A stretch of 64,000 nt of DNA from assembly GCA_964438865.1 (NCBI GenBank), contig CAYTMI010000008.1, forward strand, positions 1 through 64,000. The letters run 5' to 3'. Below are positions 16,365 to 23,873 of the stretch, piece by piece (the stretch's first letter is position 1; each line of letters begins with the position of its first letter). The DNA comes from G016234445 sp964438865. Lineage in GTDB: Bacteria; Chloroflexota; Dehalococcoidia; Tepidiformales; Tepidiformaceae. The position numbers and the translations under genes were made by a program. Below the pieces are notes generated by a model that was not told where the DNA came from, ran no database searches, and worked only from the letters and a program-made list of their open reading frames with translations.

Positions 16365-16412
16365 GGTGCTCTCCCGCGCGAACGATACAACATCAGCGCC
16401 GGCCACCGGCCT

Positions 16413-17726
16413 TCACCCGCCCGCCGCGTCGGTGCCCTTGCCTTGTCCCGCGTGGGCAGCCGCCAGCCCCCCCGCCGCCCGCCCGCTCGCGAACGAAGCG
16501 TCAGCCAGCCGGCCCTCCGGCCCCACCCAGTCGCCCGCCACGGCCAGCCCGGGCGCACCGGGGACCGCGGGACCGGGCCTTCCCGCGAACCCCCCCAAAG
16601 CGGCCTGGGCCAGCGCGGGAATCGCTATCATCGCGGGCAGGAATCGTTCGAAGAGCACCAGTTCGCGCCAGCCCGGCTGGGCGAGATCGAGCGCCCGCTC
16701 CAGCAGCAGCCGGCTCGCGACCGCGTCGTGGGGTTCGCCAGCCGGCAGGTACTCCGCCACAGAGACCAGGGCCGCGCCTTCCGGGGCCAGCCGCGCCCAG
16801 CGCGAGTGCGTCTGCAGGTAAACCGGTTCATCGATCCCCAGCGCGAACGACCCCTTCGGATTGGGCAGCCGCCGGAGCCCCACGTCCAGGCACGCTGCTT
16901 CCGCCGGGATCGCCGCCTTCGCCCAGTCGCCGAGCAGCGGTATCCCGGGGGCCATCGCCGCAGCCTCCCGCGGGGGGGTTGCCAGTACGACGGCGTCGAA
17001 GCACTCGGTACGGCCGCCCGCAAACGTCACTCCCCAGGCTCCAGCAGCCGGCGCCACGCGCTCAACCCGGGTTCCCGCCGCGATGCTTACGCCCGCGCTC
17101 TCAGCCGCGGCCCGCAGGCCATCGACCATCGCCTGCCAGCCGCCATCGAGGTAGACGAGGCCCGCGCGGGACCCCTGCTGGAGCTCGGCCACGCAGGCGC
17201 CGGTGGAGACGAGCCCCGGCGCGTTGACGTAGGTAGAGAGGCGGAAGATGGCGGCGATCATCTCCCGAACGCGGGCACCCTGGACTTCCGCCGCCAGCCA
17301 CTCCCCGAGGGGTATCTTCGCCAGCGGGGCCGGGTCCAGGTGCCCGAGCGCCGCCAGTACACGTCCCGCCTCCAGTTTCTCCCGTGCCCCCAGGAGCCCG
17401 GTCGTGAGGAGCGACCCGACGCCCGCTGGCATCCGGTACCTTCGTCCCCTACGGAGGGCGTACCCGTCCGTCCGCGGGGGACGGCCCGGAAGCTCGACGC
17501 CCAGGTCCGCCAGCGCCTGCGAGGCCGCGCCTCCCCGGTACAGCGCATGCGGCCCCTGGTTCAGCACGAACCCGTCGCGGGTTTCGCTCCGCGCGCGTCC
17601 ACCCTCCTTCGCCGCCCGTTCGAAGAGTGTCACCCGGTGGCCCGCCCGCGCCGCGAACGCTGCCGCCGTGAGCCCCGCCAGTCCGCCCCCAACGACAGCG
17701 ATCTCGCCAGGATTGCCCTCAATCAT
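16413..17726 (-). CDS. FAD-dependent amine-oxidase/phytoene-desaturase-like oxidoreductase
   Basis: The 437-residue protein has an N-terminal Rossmann FAD motif, VVGGGLAGLTAAAFAARAG, followed by FERAAKEGGRARS, and a C-terminal FAD contact GLAVAGDWVGPEGRLADAS. This is the protoporphyrinogen oxidase/phytoene desaturase/amine oxidase superfamily. The ATG at 17726 follows GGGAGG, which decides the start although the frame is open to 17933. It lies 48 bases upstream of the ECF41 gene on the same strand, so the two probably form an operon and this is the likely oxidoreductase partner. The substrate is unknown. Confidence 0.85.
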   Translation of the reverse strand: MIEGNPGEIAVVGGGLAGLTAAAFAARAGHRVTLFERAAKEGGRARSETRDGFVLNQGPHALYRGGAASQALADLGVELPGRPPRTDGYALRRGRRYRMPAGVGSLLTTGLLGAREKLEAGRVLAALGHLDPAPLAKIPLGEWLAAEVQGARVREMIAAIFRLSTYVNAPGLVSTGACVAELQQGSRAGLVYLDGGWQAMVDGLRAAAESAGVSIAAGTRVERVAPAAGAWGVTFAGGRTECFDAVVLATPPREAAAMAPGIPLLGDWAKAAIPAEAACLDVGLRRLPNPKGSFALGIDEPVYLQTHSRWARLAPEGAALVSVAEYLPAGEPHDAVASRLLLERALDLAQPGWRELVLFERFLPAMIAIPALAQAALGGFAGRPGPAVPGAPGLAVAGDWVGPEGRLADASFASGRAAGGLAAAHAGQGKGTDAAGG

Positions 17727-17826
17727 CGCGTTCACCTCCCGTCGGAAGCCCCGCGGGGCATCCGTTACCAGAAGAGACGAGCGGCCACCCCGAAACGTGA
17801 CAGCCGGCATACCCGGGCGCGCGCCT

Positions 17827-17856
17827 CCATCCGAACCGCGACCGGGAGGGAGCGCC
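17827..17856 (+). repeat. dispersed repeat A, copy 1
   Basis: CCATCCGAACCGCGACCGGG followed by AGGGAGCG. Related copies lie at 19382, 26698 and 29883, always between genes. The 17727-18025 gap also holds the promoter and leader of the next gene. Confidence 0.75.
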
Positions 17857-17950
17857 GCCGCTTCCGCTCGCTCCCATGTGGCCGGGCAGCGCTCCCGTCT
17901 CCGCCTCGGCCCTCCTCCCAGTGCTCGCGACACGGCCGCGCACCCTCCGC

Positions 17951-18025
17951 TATACTCCGCGGGAATGCATTAGGCGAGGCTAACAGTCCCGCTGCCTGCC
18001 ACCTTCTTCGCCGGAGTCATCACAG
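17951..18025 (+). promoter_or_regulatory. promoter and conserved 5' leader of LLM gene 1
   Basis: TATACT (17951-17956) is a good -10. It is followed by a 30-base block starting TGCATTAGGCGAGG and ending TCCCGCTGC (17966-17995) that recurs without change before the paralogue (19623-19652). GGAG precedes the TTG start. Perfect conservation of untranslated sequence beside diverged coding sequence suggests a functional element. Confidence 0.65.
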
Positions 18026-19309
18026 TTGAAGTTCCACTGGTTCCACCTCATGCCCTGGCCCGACCTCCCGGACGACTTCCAGCAGAAGCACCGCTCGGTC
18101 TGGGTCGACCCCGACTACGCCCTCTACGACCCGGAAAAGGGCAATGCCGTCTACAACGAATACCTCGACGAACTCGAATTCGCTGAAAAGTGCGGTTTCG
18201 ATGGCCTCGGCGTGAACGAACACCACTCGAACGCCTACGGCCTGATGCCCAGCCCGAACCTGATCGCCGCCGCCCTCGCACGGCGGACGGAGCGGGCCGC
18301 CCTGCTGGTGATGGGCAACTCCATCGCCCTCTACAACCCGGCCGTCCGCGTCGCTGAAGAGATGGCGATGCTCGACGTGATAAGCGGCGGACGGCTCATC
18401 GCCGGCTTCCCGGTCGGCACCAGCATGGACACGAACTTTACCTATGGCGTCACCCCGGCCACCCTTCGCGAGCGCTACTACGAAGCGCACGACCTGATCA
18501 TGCAGGCGTGGAACGACCACGGCGTCACCACCTTCAACGGGAAGCACAACCAGATCCGCTACCTCAATCCCTGGCCGCGCCCGCTCCAGCAGCCCCACCC
18601 GCCCGTCTGGATCCCCGGCGGCGGCTCGATTGAGACGTGGGCCTGGTGCGCCGAAATGAAGTACCTCTATTCCTACCTCTCCTACAGCGGCTACCTGCGG
18701 GCGAAGCGGACCATCGACATGTGGTGGGACCAGATCGACCAGCGCGGCCTCGAACGCAACCCCTTCCAGTGCGGCTTCGCCCAAGTCTTCCTCGTGGCCG
18801 ATTCCGACGCCGAAGCCAAGAAGCTCTACGAAAAGCATGTGGACTACTTCTACAACCGCTGCCTCCACGTCTACCCGGGCTTCGCCGCTGCCCCCGGTTA
18901 CCAGACGAACGCCACCGTGAAGGCCGGTATCCGCAGCCAGATGGAGATGATCAAGGCCATGGCCAAGGAGCGCCAGAGTTGGGAAGCGCTCGTGGAGAAC
19001 GGCTACATCATTGCCGGGAGCCCCGACACCGTCTGCGAAAAGCTGGAAGAGATGTCCACGACCCTGCACTCCGGGCACATCATGGCTCTCCAGCAGGTGG
19101 GCAACATGCCCCGGGACCTCACCCTCTACAACACCCAGATGTTCGCGGAGAAGGTGATGCCCCACTTCAAGGACAAGTTCGAAAAGGAATACGTGGACCA
19201 CTGGATGCCGAAGCCGATGGCCGCCGGCAAAGCCGCGCGCCCCATCCCGGCCACGCTCCAGGACCTTCGCCAGGCGGTCGCCGTCGGTGGCGGCGGCGCC
19301 GGGGCCTGA
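18026..19309 (+). CDS. LLM-class flavin-dependent oxidoreductase, copy 1
   Basis: This is a 427-residue luciferase-like monooxygenase starting with TTG (MKFHWFHLMPWPDLPDDF). Barrel segments include GFDGLGVNEHHSNAYGLMPS, ISGGRLIAGFPVGTS and PHPPVWIPGGGSIETW. The long form (over 420 residues) resembles alkanal or alkane-type monooxygenases that need a flavin reductase. The C-terminus ends in a Gly-rich tail (VGGGGAGA). A close paralogue follows at 19686 with its own promoter, so this is duplication rather than a simple two-gene operon. The substrate is unknown. Confidence 0.88.
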   Translation: MKFHWFHLMPWPDLPDDFQQKHRSVWVDPDYALYDPEKGNAVYNEYLDELEFAEKCGFDGLGVNEHHSNAYGLMPSPNLIAAALARRTERAALLVMGNSIALYNPAVRVAEEMAMLDVISGGRLIAGFPVGTSMDTNFTYGVTPATLRERYYEAHDLIMQAWNDHGVTTFNGKHNQIRYLNPWPRPLQQPHPPVWIPGGGSIETWAWCAEMKYLYSYLSYSGYLRAKRTIDMWWDQIDQRGLERNPFQCGFAQVFLVADSDAEAKKLYEKHVDYFYNRCLHVYPGFAAAPGYQTNATVKAGIRSQMEMIKAMAKERQSWEALVENGYIIAGSPDTVCEKLEEMSTTLHSGHIMALQQVGNMPRDLTLYNTQMFAEKVMPHFKDKFEKEYVDHWMPKPMAAGKAARPIPATLQDLRQAVAVGGGGAGA

Positions 19310-19381
19310 GTCTCGGAGGGTCGAGGACTGAGGACTGAGACCGGCGGCGGCCGGCCGCACGGCCGCCGCCCGCAAGCCCAT

Positions 19382-19409
19382 CATCCGTACCGCGACCGGG
19401 AGGGAGTGG
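19382..19409 (+). repeat. dispersed repeat A, copy 2
   Basis: CATCCGTACCGCGACCGGG followed by AGGGAGTGG. It lies in the 19310-19685 gap, which also holds a repeat of type B, an 8-bp tandem array and the second leader copy. A GGACTGAGGACTGAG short repeat lies at 19324-19340. Confidence 0.75.
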
Positions 19410-19483
19410 CGTCTCCCCCACCTGGCACCCCACGTCGCGCCCTCCGCCGCAGTGGCGCGGGGCGCCGGCCCCGGCCGCCGCCC

Positions 19484-19513
19484 GAACAGAACCCCGACCG
19501 CGAGGAGGGAGGG
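19484..19513 (+). repeat. dispersed repeat B, copy 1
   Basis: GAACAGAACCCCGACCGCGA then GGAGGGAGGG. Related copies lie at 21008 and 26776, and inverted at 21791. Confidence 0.7.
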
Positions 19514-19552
19514 ATCCCGTGCCCCCACCACCTCCCCGGGCAGCCCACCACT

Positions 19553-19592
19553 CCGTCACTCCGTCACTCCGTTACCCCGTTACCCCGTTACG
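19553..19592 (+). repeat. 8-bp tandem array CCGTYACY, five units
   Basis: CCGTCACT twice, CCGTTACC twice, then CCGTTACG. A second array with unit CCGTCACC lies at 21081-21110, after the second LLM gene. Confidence 0.85.
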
Positions 19593-19608
19593 CCCCCGCG
19601 TCCTCCGC

Positions 19609-19685
19609 TATACTCCGCGCACTGCATTAGGCGAGGCTAACAGTCCCGCTGCGTGCCACCTTCGCACCCACCGGAGTCACCGAAG
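19609..19685 (+). promoter_or_regulatory. promoter and conserved 5' leader of LLM gene 2
   Basis: TATACT (19609-19614) and the 30-base block (19623-19652) identical to that at 17966-17995 precede GGAGTCACCGAAG and the TTG start. The spacing from the -10 box to the block is the same as in copy 1. Confidence 0.65.
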
Positions 19686-20996
19686 TTGAAGTTCCACTGG
19701 TTCCACCTCATGCCCTGGCCCGATCTGCCGGACGACTTCACCACGAAGAACCGTTCCGTCTGGGTCGACCCTGACTACGACAGCCTCTTCGACCCCCGCC
19801 GCGCCAACGCCGTCTACAACGAGTACATGGACGAGCTCGAATACGCCGAGGTCTGCGGCTTCGACGGCATCTGCGTCAACGAACACCATTCGAACGCCTA
19901 CGGCCTGATGCCGAGCCCGAACATCATCGCCGCCAGCCTTGCCCGGAGGACGAACCGCGCCTCGATCGTGGTCATGGGCAACTCCATCGCCCTCTACAGC
20001 CCCGCCCTCCGCGTCGCCGAAGAGATGGCCATGCTCGACATCATCAGCGGCGGCCGGCTCGTTGCCGGGTTCCCGGTGGGCACGAGCATGGACACGAACT
20101 TCGCCTACGGGGTCCCCGGCGCCCAGTTGCGCGAGCGCTACTACGAAGCCCACGCCCTGATCATGCAGGCGTGGACCGACCACGGCGTCACCAGCTTCAA
20201 CGGCAAGTACAACCAGATCCGCTACATGAACCCGTGGCCGCGCCCGCTCCAGCAGCCCCATCCGCCCGTCTGGATCCCCGGCGGCGGCTCGATCGAGACC
20301 TGGGAGTGGTGCGCCGACATGAGCTACCTCTACTCCTACCTCTCCTTCTCCGGCTACATGCGGGCGAAGAACATCATGGACGGCTTCTGGCAGCGCATGG
20401 AAGAGAAGGACAAAGAGCCGAACCCCCACCAGGCCGGCTTCTTCCAGGTGATGGCCGTCGCGAATTCGATGGAGGAAGCGAAGCGGCTCTACGCCCCCCA
20501 CATCGAATACTTCTACCAGCGCTGCCTCCACATCTACCCCGGGTTCGTTGATGCCCCCGGCTACCGCACCAACCGCACCGTGAAGGCCGGCATCAAGAGC
20601 CAGATGGAGATGGCCGCCCAGCGCGCCCAGATGACCATGGATTGGGATTCGCTGGTGAAGGCCGGCTATGTCATCGCCGGCAACCCGGACGACGTCTGCG
20701 AACAGATCGACCGGCTCTCAACCGACCTCAACGTCGGCCAGTTGATGTGCGGGCTCCAGATGGGCTCGATGCCACGCGACCTCGTCTACTACAACACGAA
20801 GACGTTCGCCGAGAAGGTGGCGCCCCGCCTGCGCGACAAGTTCAGCCAGTTCGAAGACCACTGGGCTCCGAACCCGCTCCCGCTGGACGACCGGGCCGTG
20901 CCCCAGGTCCCGCGCGACATCAACGACATCCGCATTCCCGAAGGCGCCCGCCAGGGCGCGACCGTCGGTGGTGGTGGCGGAGCAGCCGGCGCCTGA
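19686..20996 (+). CDS. LLM-class flavin-dependent oxidoreductase, copy 2
   Basis: This 436-residue paralogue of the gene at 18026 has the same start (TTG, then KFHWFHLMPWPDLPDDF), the same EHHSNAYGLMPSPN and PHPPVWIPGGGSIETW segments, and a Gly-rich C-terminal tail (VGGGGGAAGA). The start was chosen by this match, although a GTG at 19653 is in frame. The two proteins have diverged in the substrate-side loops (for example 270-330) while the cofactor-binding parts are retained. They may act on different substrates under common control through the shared leader. Confidence 0.88.
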   Translation: MKFHWFHLMPWPDLPDDFTTKNRSVWVDPDYDSLFDPRRANAVYNEYMDELEYAEVCGFDGICVNEHHSNAYGLMPSPNIIAASLARRTNRASIVVMGNSIALYSPALRVAEEMAMLDIISGGRLVAGFPVGTSMDTNFAYGVPGAQLRERYYEAHALIMQAWTDHGVTSFNGKYNQIRYMNPWPRPLQQPHPPVWIPGGGSIETWEWCADMSYLYSYLSFSGYMRAKNIMDGFWQRMEEKDKEPNPHQAGFFQVMAVANSMEEAKRLYAPHIEYFYQRCLHIYPGFVDAPGYRTNRTVKAGIKSQMEMAAQRAQMTMDWDSLVKAGYVIAGNPDDVCEQIDRLSTDLNVGQLMCGLQMGSMPRDLVYYNTKTFAEKVAPRLRDKFSQFEDHWAPNPLPLDDRAVPQVPRDINDIRIPEGARQGATVGGGGGAAGA

Positions 20997-21300
20997 CGGC
21001 CCCCGAGCACAGAACCCCGACCGTAAGGGAGGATGCGATGCCACTCCTGGACGCGCCCTCCCAGCTTGGCCGCTACCTTCGTCACCCCGTCACCCCGTCA
21101 CCCCGTCACCCGCCGCCGGAGCCGATCCATCCGTAGCCCGAGTGCCAGCGAGGGCAGACTCCCGGCTCGCATGCGCTCATCCCGCCCGGCGAGGTGGCGC
21201 GTGGCGAGGGAGATCGGTGGCAGGCGATGCGGCCACGGTGGGCCGCGGCTACCAGGACGGTATCCGTAGCCCGAGTGCCAGCGAGGGCAGTCTCCGCTGC
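20997..21300. repeat. gap with dispersed repeats B, C, D and an 8-bp tandem array
   Basis: This 304-base gap holds no gene. It contains repeat B at 21008-21034, CCGTCACC units at 21081-21110, repeat C (CCGTAGCCCGAGTGCCAGCG then AGGGCAG) at 21130-21157 and 21263-21290, and repeat D (GCGATGCGGCCACGGTG, GCCGCGGCTACC) at 21226-21254. Another copy of D lies at 51291. Confidence 0.8.
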
Positions 21301-21717
21301 CTACGCCTCGCGTTTGAGCATGACCACCGGGATCCGGCGCGTGGTCTTCTGCTGGTATTCCGTGAAGGCCGGCATCTGGGCCGCCTGCTGGGCGTAGAGC
21401 CGGTCCCGCTCCCCGGCTTCAGCGACCGCCGCCCGGGCGGTGAATTTCTCCGTGCCGACCTCCACCGTGACTCCCGGGTTCGCCGACAGGTTCAGGAACC
21501 AGGCCGGGTGCTTCGGGGCGCCGGCCATCGAAGCGATGATCACGAGGTAGTCCCCGTCCTTGCTGTAGACGAGTGGCGTGGTCCGTGACTCGCCGCTTTT
21601 CGCGCCCTTCGTCGTCAGCAAGAGCAGCGGGCGCCCCTTGAACGGCCCGAAGGTCTCCCCCCCGTTCGCGCGGAACTCCTCGATGATCTTGAGGTTGAAT
21701 TCGGTCTGTGCTGCCAT
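21301..21717 (-). CDS. DUF385/Ddn-like deazaflavin-dependent nitroreductase family protein
   Basis: This 138-residue split-barrel protein carries LLLLTTKGAKSGESRTTPLVY, the F420- or FMN-binding signature of the Ddn (DUF385) family, and PAWFLNLSANPGVTVEVG. In mycobacteria these enzymes use reduced F420 to reduce nitro or quinone compounds. Together with LLM proteins in the window this hints that the organism makes F420, though no F420 synthesis gene is visible. The ATG follows GGGAGG at ideal spacing, which decides the start against the longer open frame. Confidence 0.88.
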   Translation of the reverse strand: MAAQTEFNLKIIEEFRANGGETFGPFKGRPLLLLTTKGAKSGESRTTPLVYSKDGDYLVIIASMAGAPKHPAWFLNLSANPGVTVEVGTEKFTARAAVAEAGERDRLYAQQAAQMPAFTEYQQKTTRRIPVVMLKREA

Positions 21718-21790
21718 GTGTCGCCTCCCGTTTGGGGCATTGTGCACCGGCGGGGGTCGCCCCGCCACGGGATGGGACATCGCGACATCG

Positions 21791-21875
21791 CCCCTTCCCT
21801 CGCGGTCGGGGTACTGTTCTGTCCGCTCGCGACCGCCAGTCGCACCATCCGTAGCCCGAGTGCCAGCGAGGGCAG
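21791..21875. repeat. dispersed repeats B (inverted) and C between genes
   Basis: CCTCGCGGTCGGGGTACTGT at 21799 is the reverse complement of repeat B; CCGTAGCCCGAGTGCCAGCG with AGGGCAG at 21849-21875 is repeat C. A partial D copy (GTGGCAGGCGATGCGGCC) follows near 21908, and CTCATTCCTCATTCCT at 21956-21971. Confidence 0.7.
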
Positions 21876-21978
21876 GGGCGAGGCGGTGGCACGGGGCGAG
21901 GAGGCGTTGGTGGCAGGCGATGCGGCCCCAGTCAGAATCCCTACCCGCTGCTACCTCATTCCTCATTCCTCCCACCCC

Positions 21979-22323
21979 CTACGGCAGGTCGAAGGCGGTG
22001 CTCATCTCCTGCAGCAGAGCCTCTTCCTGTTCCAGCGCCGCCCACTCTTCGAAGTCGTTCGGGATTGCGAACTCTTCCCGCATCCGGGCGAACTCCTTCG
22101 CCGCGCCGGCCGGGTCCATGGTGTCGAAGACGCGCATGAAGTCCGGCGGACACGAGACATCGCCAGCCCGGGGCGCCCAGGCGGGGTTCGCACCCAGCGC
22201 GGCCAGCCGGGCGACGGGCGCGCCATCCCGGGTCAGGACCACGTCGTCGCCGGCCGCCAGCCATTCAAGCGCGTGCCCGAGCCGGGCGGCCAGTTCGTTC
22301 ACGTCGATCCGGACTTCTGCCAT
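21979..22323 (-). CDS. orphan Phd/YefM-like antitoxin
   Basis: This 114-residue protein starts with a Phd/YefM-type DNA-binding fold: IDVNELAARLGHALEWLAAG followed by DDVVLTRDGAPVARLAAL. The C-terminal half is acidic and would wrap a toxin. No toxin gene lies beside it: the gene on one side is an alcohol dehydrogenase and on the other a DUF385 protein. It may be a solitary antitoxin or the survivor of a pair. A TACAAT box lies 6 bases before the ATG and there is no ribosome binding site, so the mRNA is probably leaderless. Confidence 0.75.
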   Translation of the reverse strand: MAEVRIDVNELAARLGHALEWLAAGDDVVLTRDGAPVARLAALGANPAWAPRAGDVSCPPDFMRVFDTMDPAGAAKEFARMREEFAIPNDFEEWAALEQEEALLQEMSTAFDLP

Positions 22324-22335
22324 GCCCGGATTGTA
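22324..22335 (-). promoter_or_regulatory. -10 box of a predicted leaderless promoter
   Basis: TACAAT (22330-22335, minus strand) followed by six bases and the ATG of the antitoxin-like gene. Confidence 0.45.
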
Positions 22336-22351
22336 CCAGCCGCGGGCCCGC

Positions 22352-23428
22352 CTACGGGATGACCACGACTTTACAATCGGTCGGCTCCGCCAGCGCCGCG
22401 AACGCCGCCGGGAGCTCTTCGATCGTCACCGTCCGGGTGACCATCGGCGTCGTGTCGATGCTACCGTCAGCGAAGGAAGCGAGCGCCTCGGCGTACTCCT
22501 CGACGCTGTATCCCAGCACGAACTGCAGCGTCAGCCGCTTGTTGATGCCCACCATCGGGAGGATGCGGTCCTCCTTCATGCACACGCCAACGACGATCAC
22601 GCGGCCGCTGGTCTGCACCAGGGTCATCGCCTGCGAAAGCGTGCCCTCGACGCCCACGCATTCGAACACTACGTCCGGCGCGGGGGCCGGGGCCGCTGTC
22701 CCGAACGCCGAACCAGGCGCGGTCGACCCGGCGAGCGCCTTCTCGAGCGTCTCTCCGACATCCTGGACGCCGGGGTCGATCACGAGGTCCGCTCCCAGCT
22801 TCGCCGCCAGCGCGCGACGCTCCGGGGCGTAGTCGCTGACGGCGACGAACTTCACGCCTTCCTTCTTCAACCACAGCAGCAGCGTCAGCCCGATGGGTCC
22901 GGCGCCCATCACGAGCACGTTCTCGCCGGGCTGCAGGCGTGCCTGCCGGACTGAATGGAGCCCCACCGCGCACGGCTCGGTCGTTGCCGCCACGATGTCG
23001 GAGACGTTGTCCGGCACCTTCAGGAGGAACGACGCCGACATCCGCACGTACTCGCCGTACGCCCCCGGCGTGTCGGGGCTGTAGCCGATGCTGAGGACGC
23101 CGGTCGGGCTCGATGGCTGGATCAGCACCGGCACGCCAGTCACGCGCGTCCCAGGTGTCCAGGCCTCCGCCCCGGGGCCAGCCTCCACCACTTCGGCGAC
23201 GAACTCGTGGCCCATCACGATCCCCCGCGACATGTCCGTCTCGTACCAATTGCGGCGCCCGCTCGCCCGGCCGGCGGCCACCATCAGATCCATGTACTTG
23301 GCGGCGTGGAGGTCGCTGCCGCAAATCCCGCAGGCCCGGACTTTCGCCAGCACCTGTCCCGGGCCCGGCTTTGGCTTCTCGACGTCCTCCACCGTCAGGG
23401 TCGTCCCTCGCAAGACCATGGCGCGCAT
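22352..23428 (-). CDS. zinc-dependent medium-chain alcohol dehydrogenase
   Basis: This is a 358-residue MDR-family protein. The catalytic zinc site is seen in ACGICGSDLH and VMGHEFVAEV, and NAD(P) binding in VLVMGAGPIGL with SDYAPERR. The four-Cys structural zinc loop of classical ADHs is missing or altered (the segment YMDLMVAAGRASGRR sits in that region), as in some threonine- or sorbitol-type dehydrogenases. The ATG follows AGGAGCAAGG. The upstream 450 bases hold repeated CTATAGAC sites that may regulate it. The substrate is unknown. Confidence 0.88.
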   Translation of the reverse strand: MRAMVLRGTTLTVEDVEKPKPGPGQVLAKVRACGICGSDLHAAKYMDLMVAAGRASGRRNWYETDMSRGIVMGHEFVAEVVEAGPGAEAWTPGTRVTGVPVLIQPSSPTGVLSIGYSPDTPGAYGEYVRMSASFLLKVPDNVSDIVAATTEPCAVGLHSVRQARLQPGENVLVMGAGPIGLTLLLWLKKEGVKFVAVSDYAPERRALAAKLGADLVIDPGVQDVGETLEKALAGSTAPGSAFGTAAPAPAPDVVFECVGVEGTLSQAMTLVQTSGRVIVVGVCMKEDRILPMVGINKRLTLQFVLGYSVEEYAEALASFADGSIDTTPMVTRTVTIEELPAAFAALAEPTDCKVVVIP

Positions 23429-23440
23429 CGTCCTTGCTCC

Positions 23441-23748
23441 TCTATACTTGTGGTCGGCCAACTATAGACGACGGCGGGCGGAAGGAGGAGCCCCGTCTAT
23501 AGTAGTGACGCCCGCCTGCTTCGCCCCATCCACGCTATTGGTTGATCCCAGCTATAGACAAACTGCTATAGACGACTGCTATGGGCGAATGAGCGCTTTC
23601 GATAAGAGAGCAATCCGAATCTGCGAAGCAGACGTGGGTAGCCGGGGAGACGGCCGGGGATCGTGGATTACGGCCATAGGTGCCCCCATTCGGGGACCTA
23701 ATGGGCGTATGTCAGTGCAGCGGCCCGGCCAGACTGTAACCTATAGAG
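23441..23748. promoter_or_regulatory. cluster of CTATAGAC sites in a divergent promoter region
   Basis: CTATAGAC occurs at 23462-23469, 23552-23559 and 23566-23573, and its reverse complement GTCTATAG at 23495-23502. Near-matches are CTATGGGC at 23579, CTATAGAG at 23741 and CTATAC at 23442. Such a density of an A/T-rich octamer in very GC-rich DNA is unexpected. The sites lie between the divergent alcohol dehydrogenase gene and the membrane protein gene at 23874, so they may be binding sites for one regulator or a stack of -10 boxes (TATAGA). Confidence 0.55.
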
Positions 23749-23767
23749 GACAACATGGGAGGGAGGC

Positions 23768-23866
23768 CCATCGAGCCAACAGGACGGGTCAAACCCCATC
23801 GGGGTAGCGCCGTAAGCTACCGGAGCCAGGGAGCATCGCCAATGCTCAACAGGTCAGTGATGGAGG
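23768..23866 (+). ncRNA. structured 5' leader of unknown class
   Basis: Between the last CTATAGAG and the GTG start, three hairpins follow one another: CCCC/GGGG (23794-23804), GGTAGC/GCTACC (23803-23821, competing for two bases with the first) and GAGCAT/ATGCTC (23831-23847). CCATC at 23768-23772 can pair with GATGG at 23859-23863, closing them in a junction. That closing strand overlaps the ribosome binding site TGGAGG (23861-23866), so folding could control translation. It does not fit a riboswitch class I can name. Confidence 0.45.
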
Positions 23867-23873
23867 ATCCCAA

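Noticed and set aside
19310..21300. Small proteins encoded by the repeat-rich gaps
   Set aside because: The frames there translate the repeat units (patterns like PSASEG or VARVPARA) and have no ribosome binding sites or conserved features.
23441..23600. CRISPR-like array of CTATAGAC units
   Set aside because: The units are only 8 bases, irregularly spaced and in both orientations; there are no spacers or cas genes.
23768..23866. c-di-GMP (GEMM-I) riboswitch before the membrane protein gene
   Set aside because: CAAACC and an AAGC segment are reminiscent, but the conserved GEMM internal loop and P2 pairing are not satisfied, so only an unknown structured leader is claimed.
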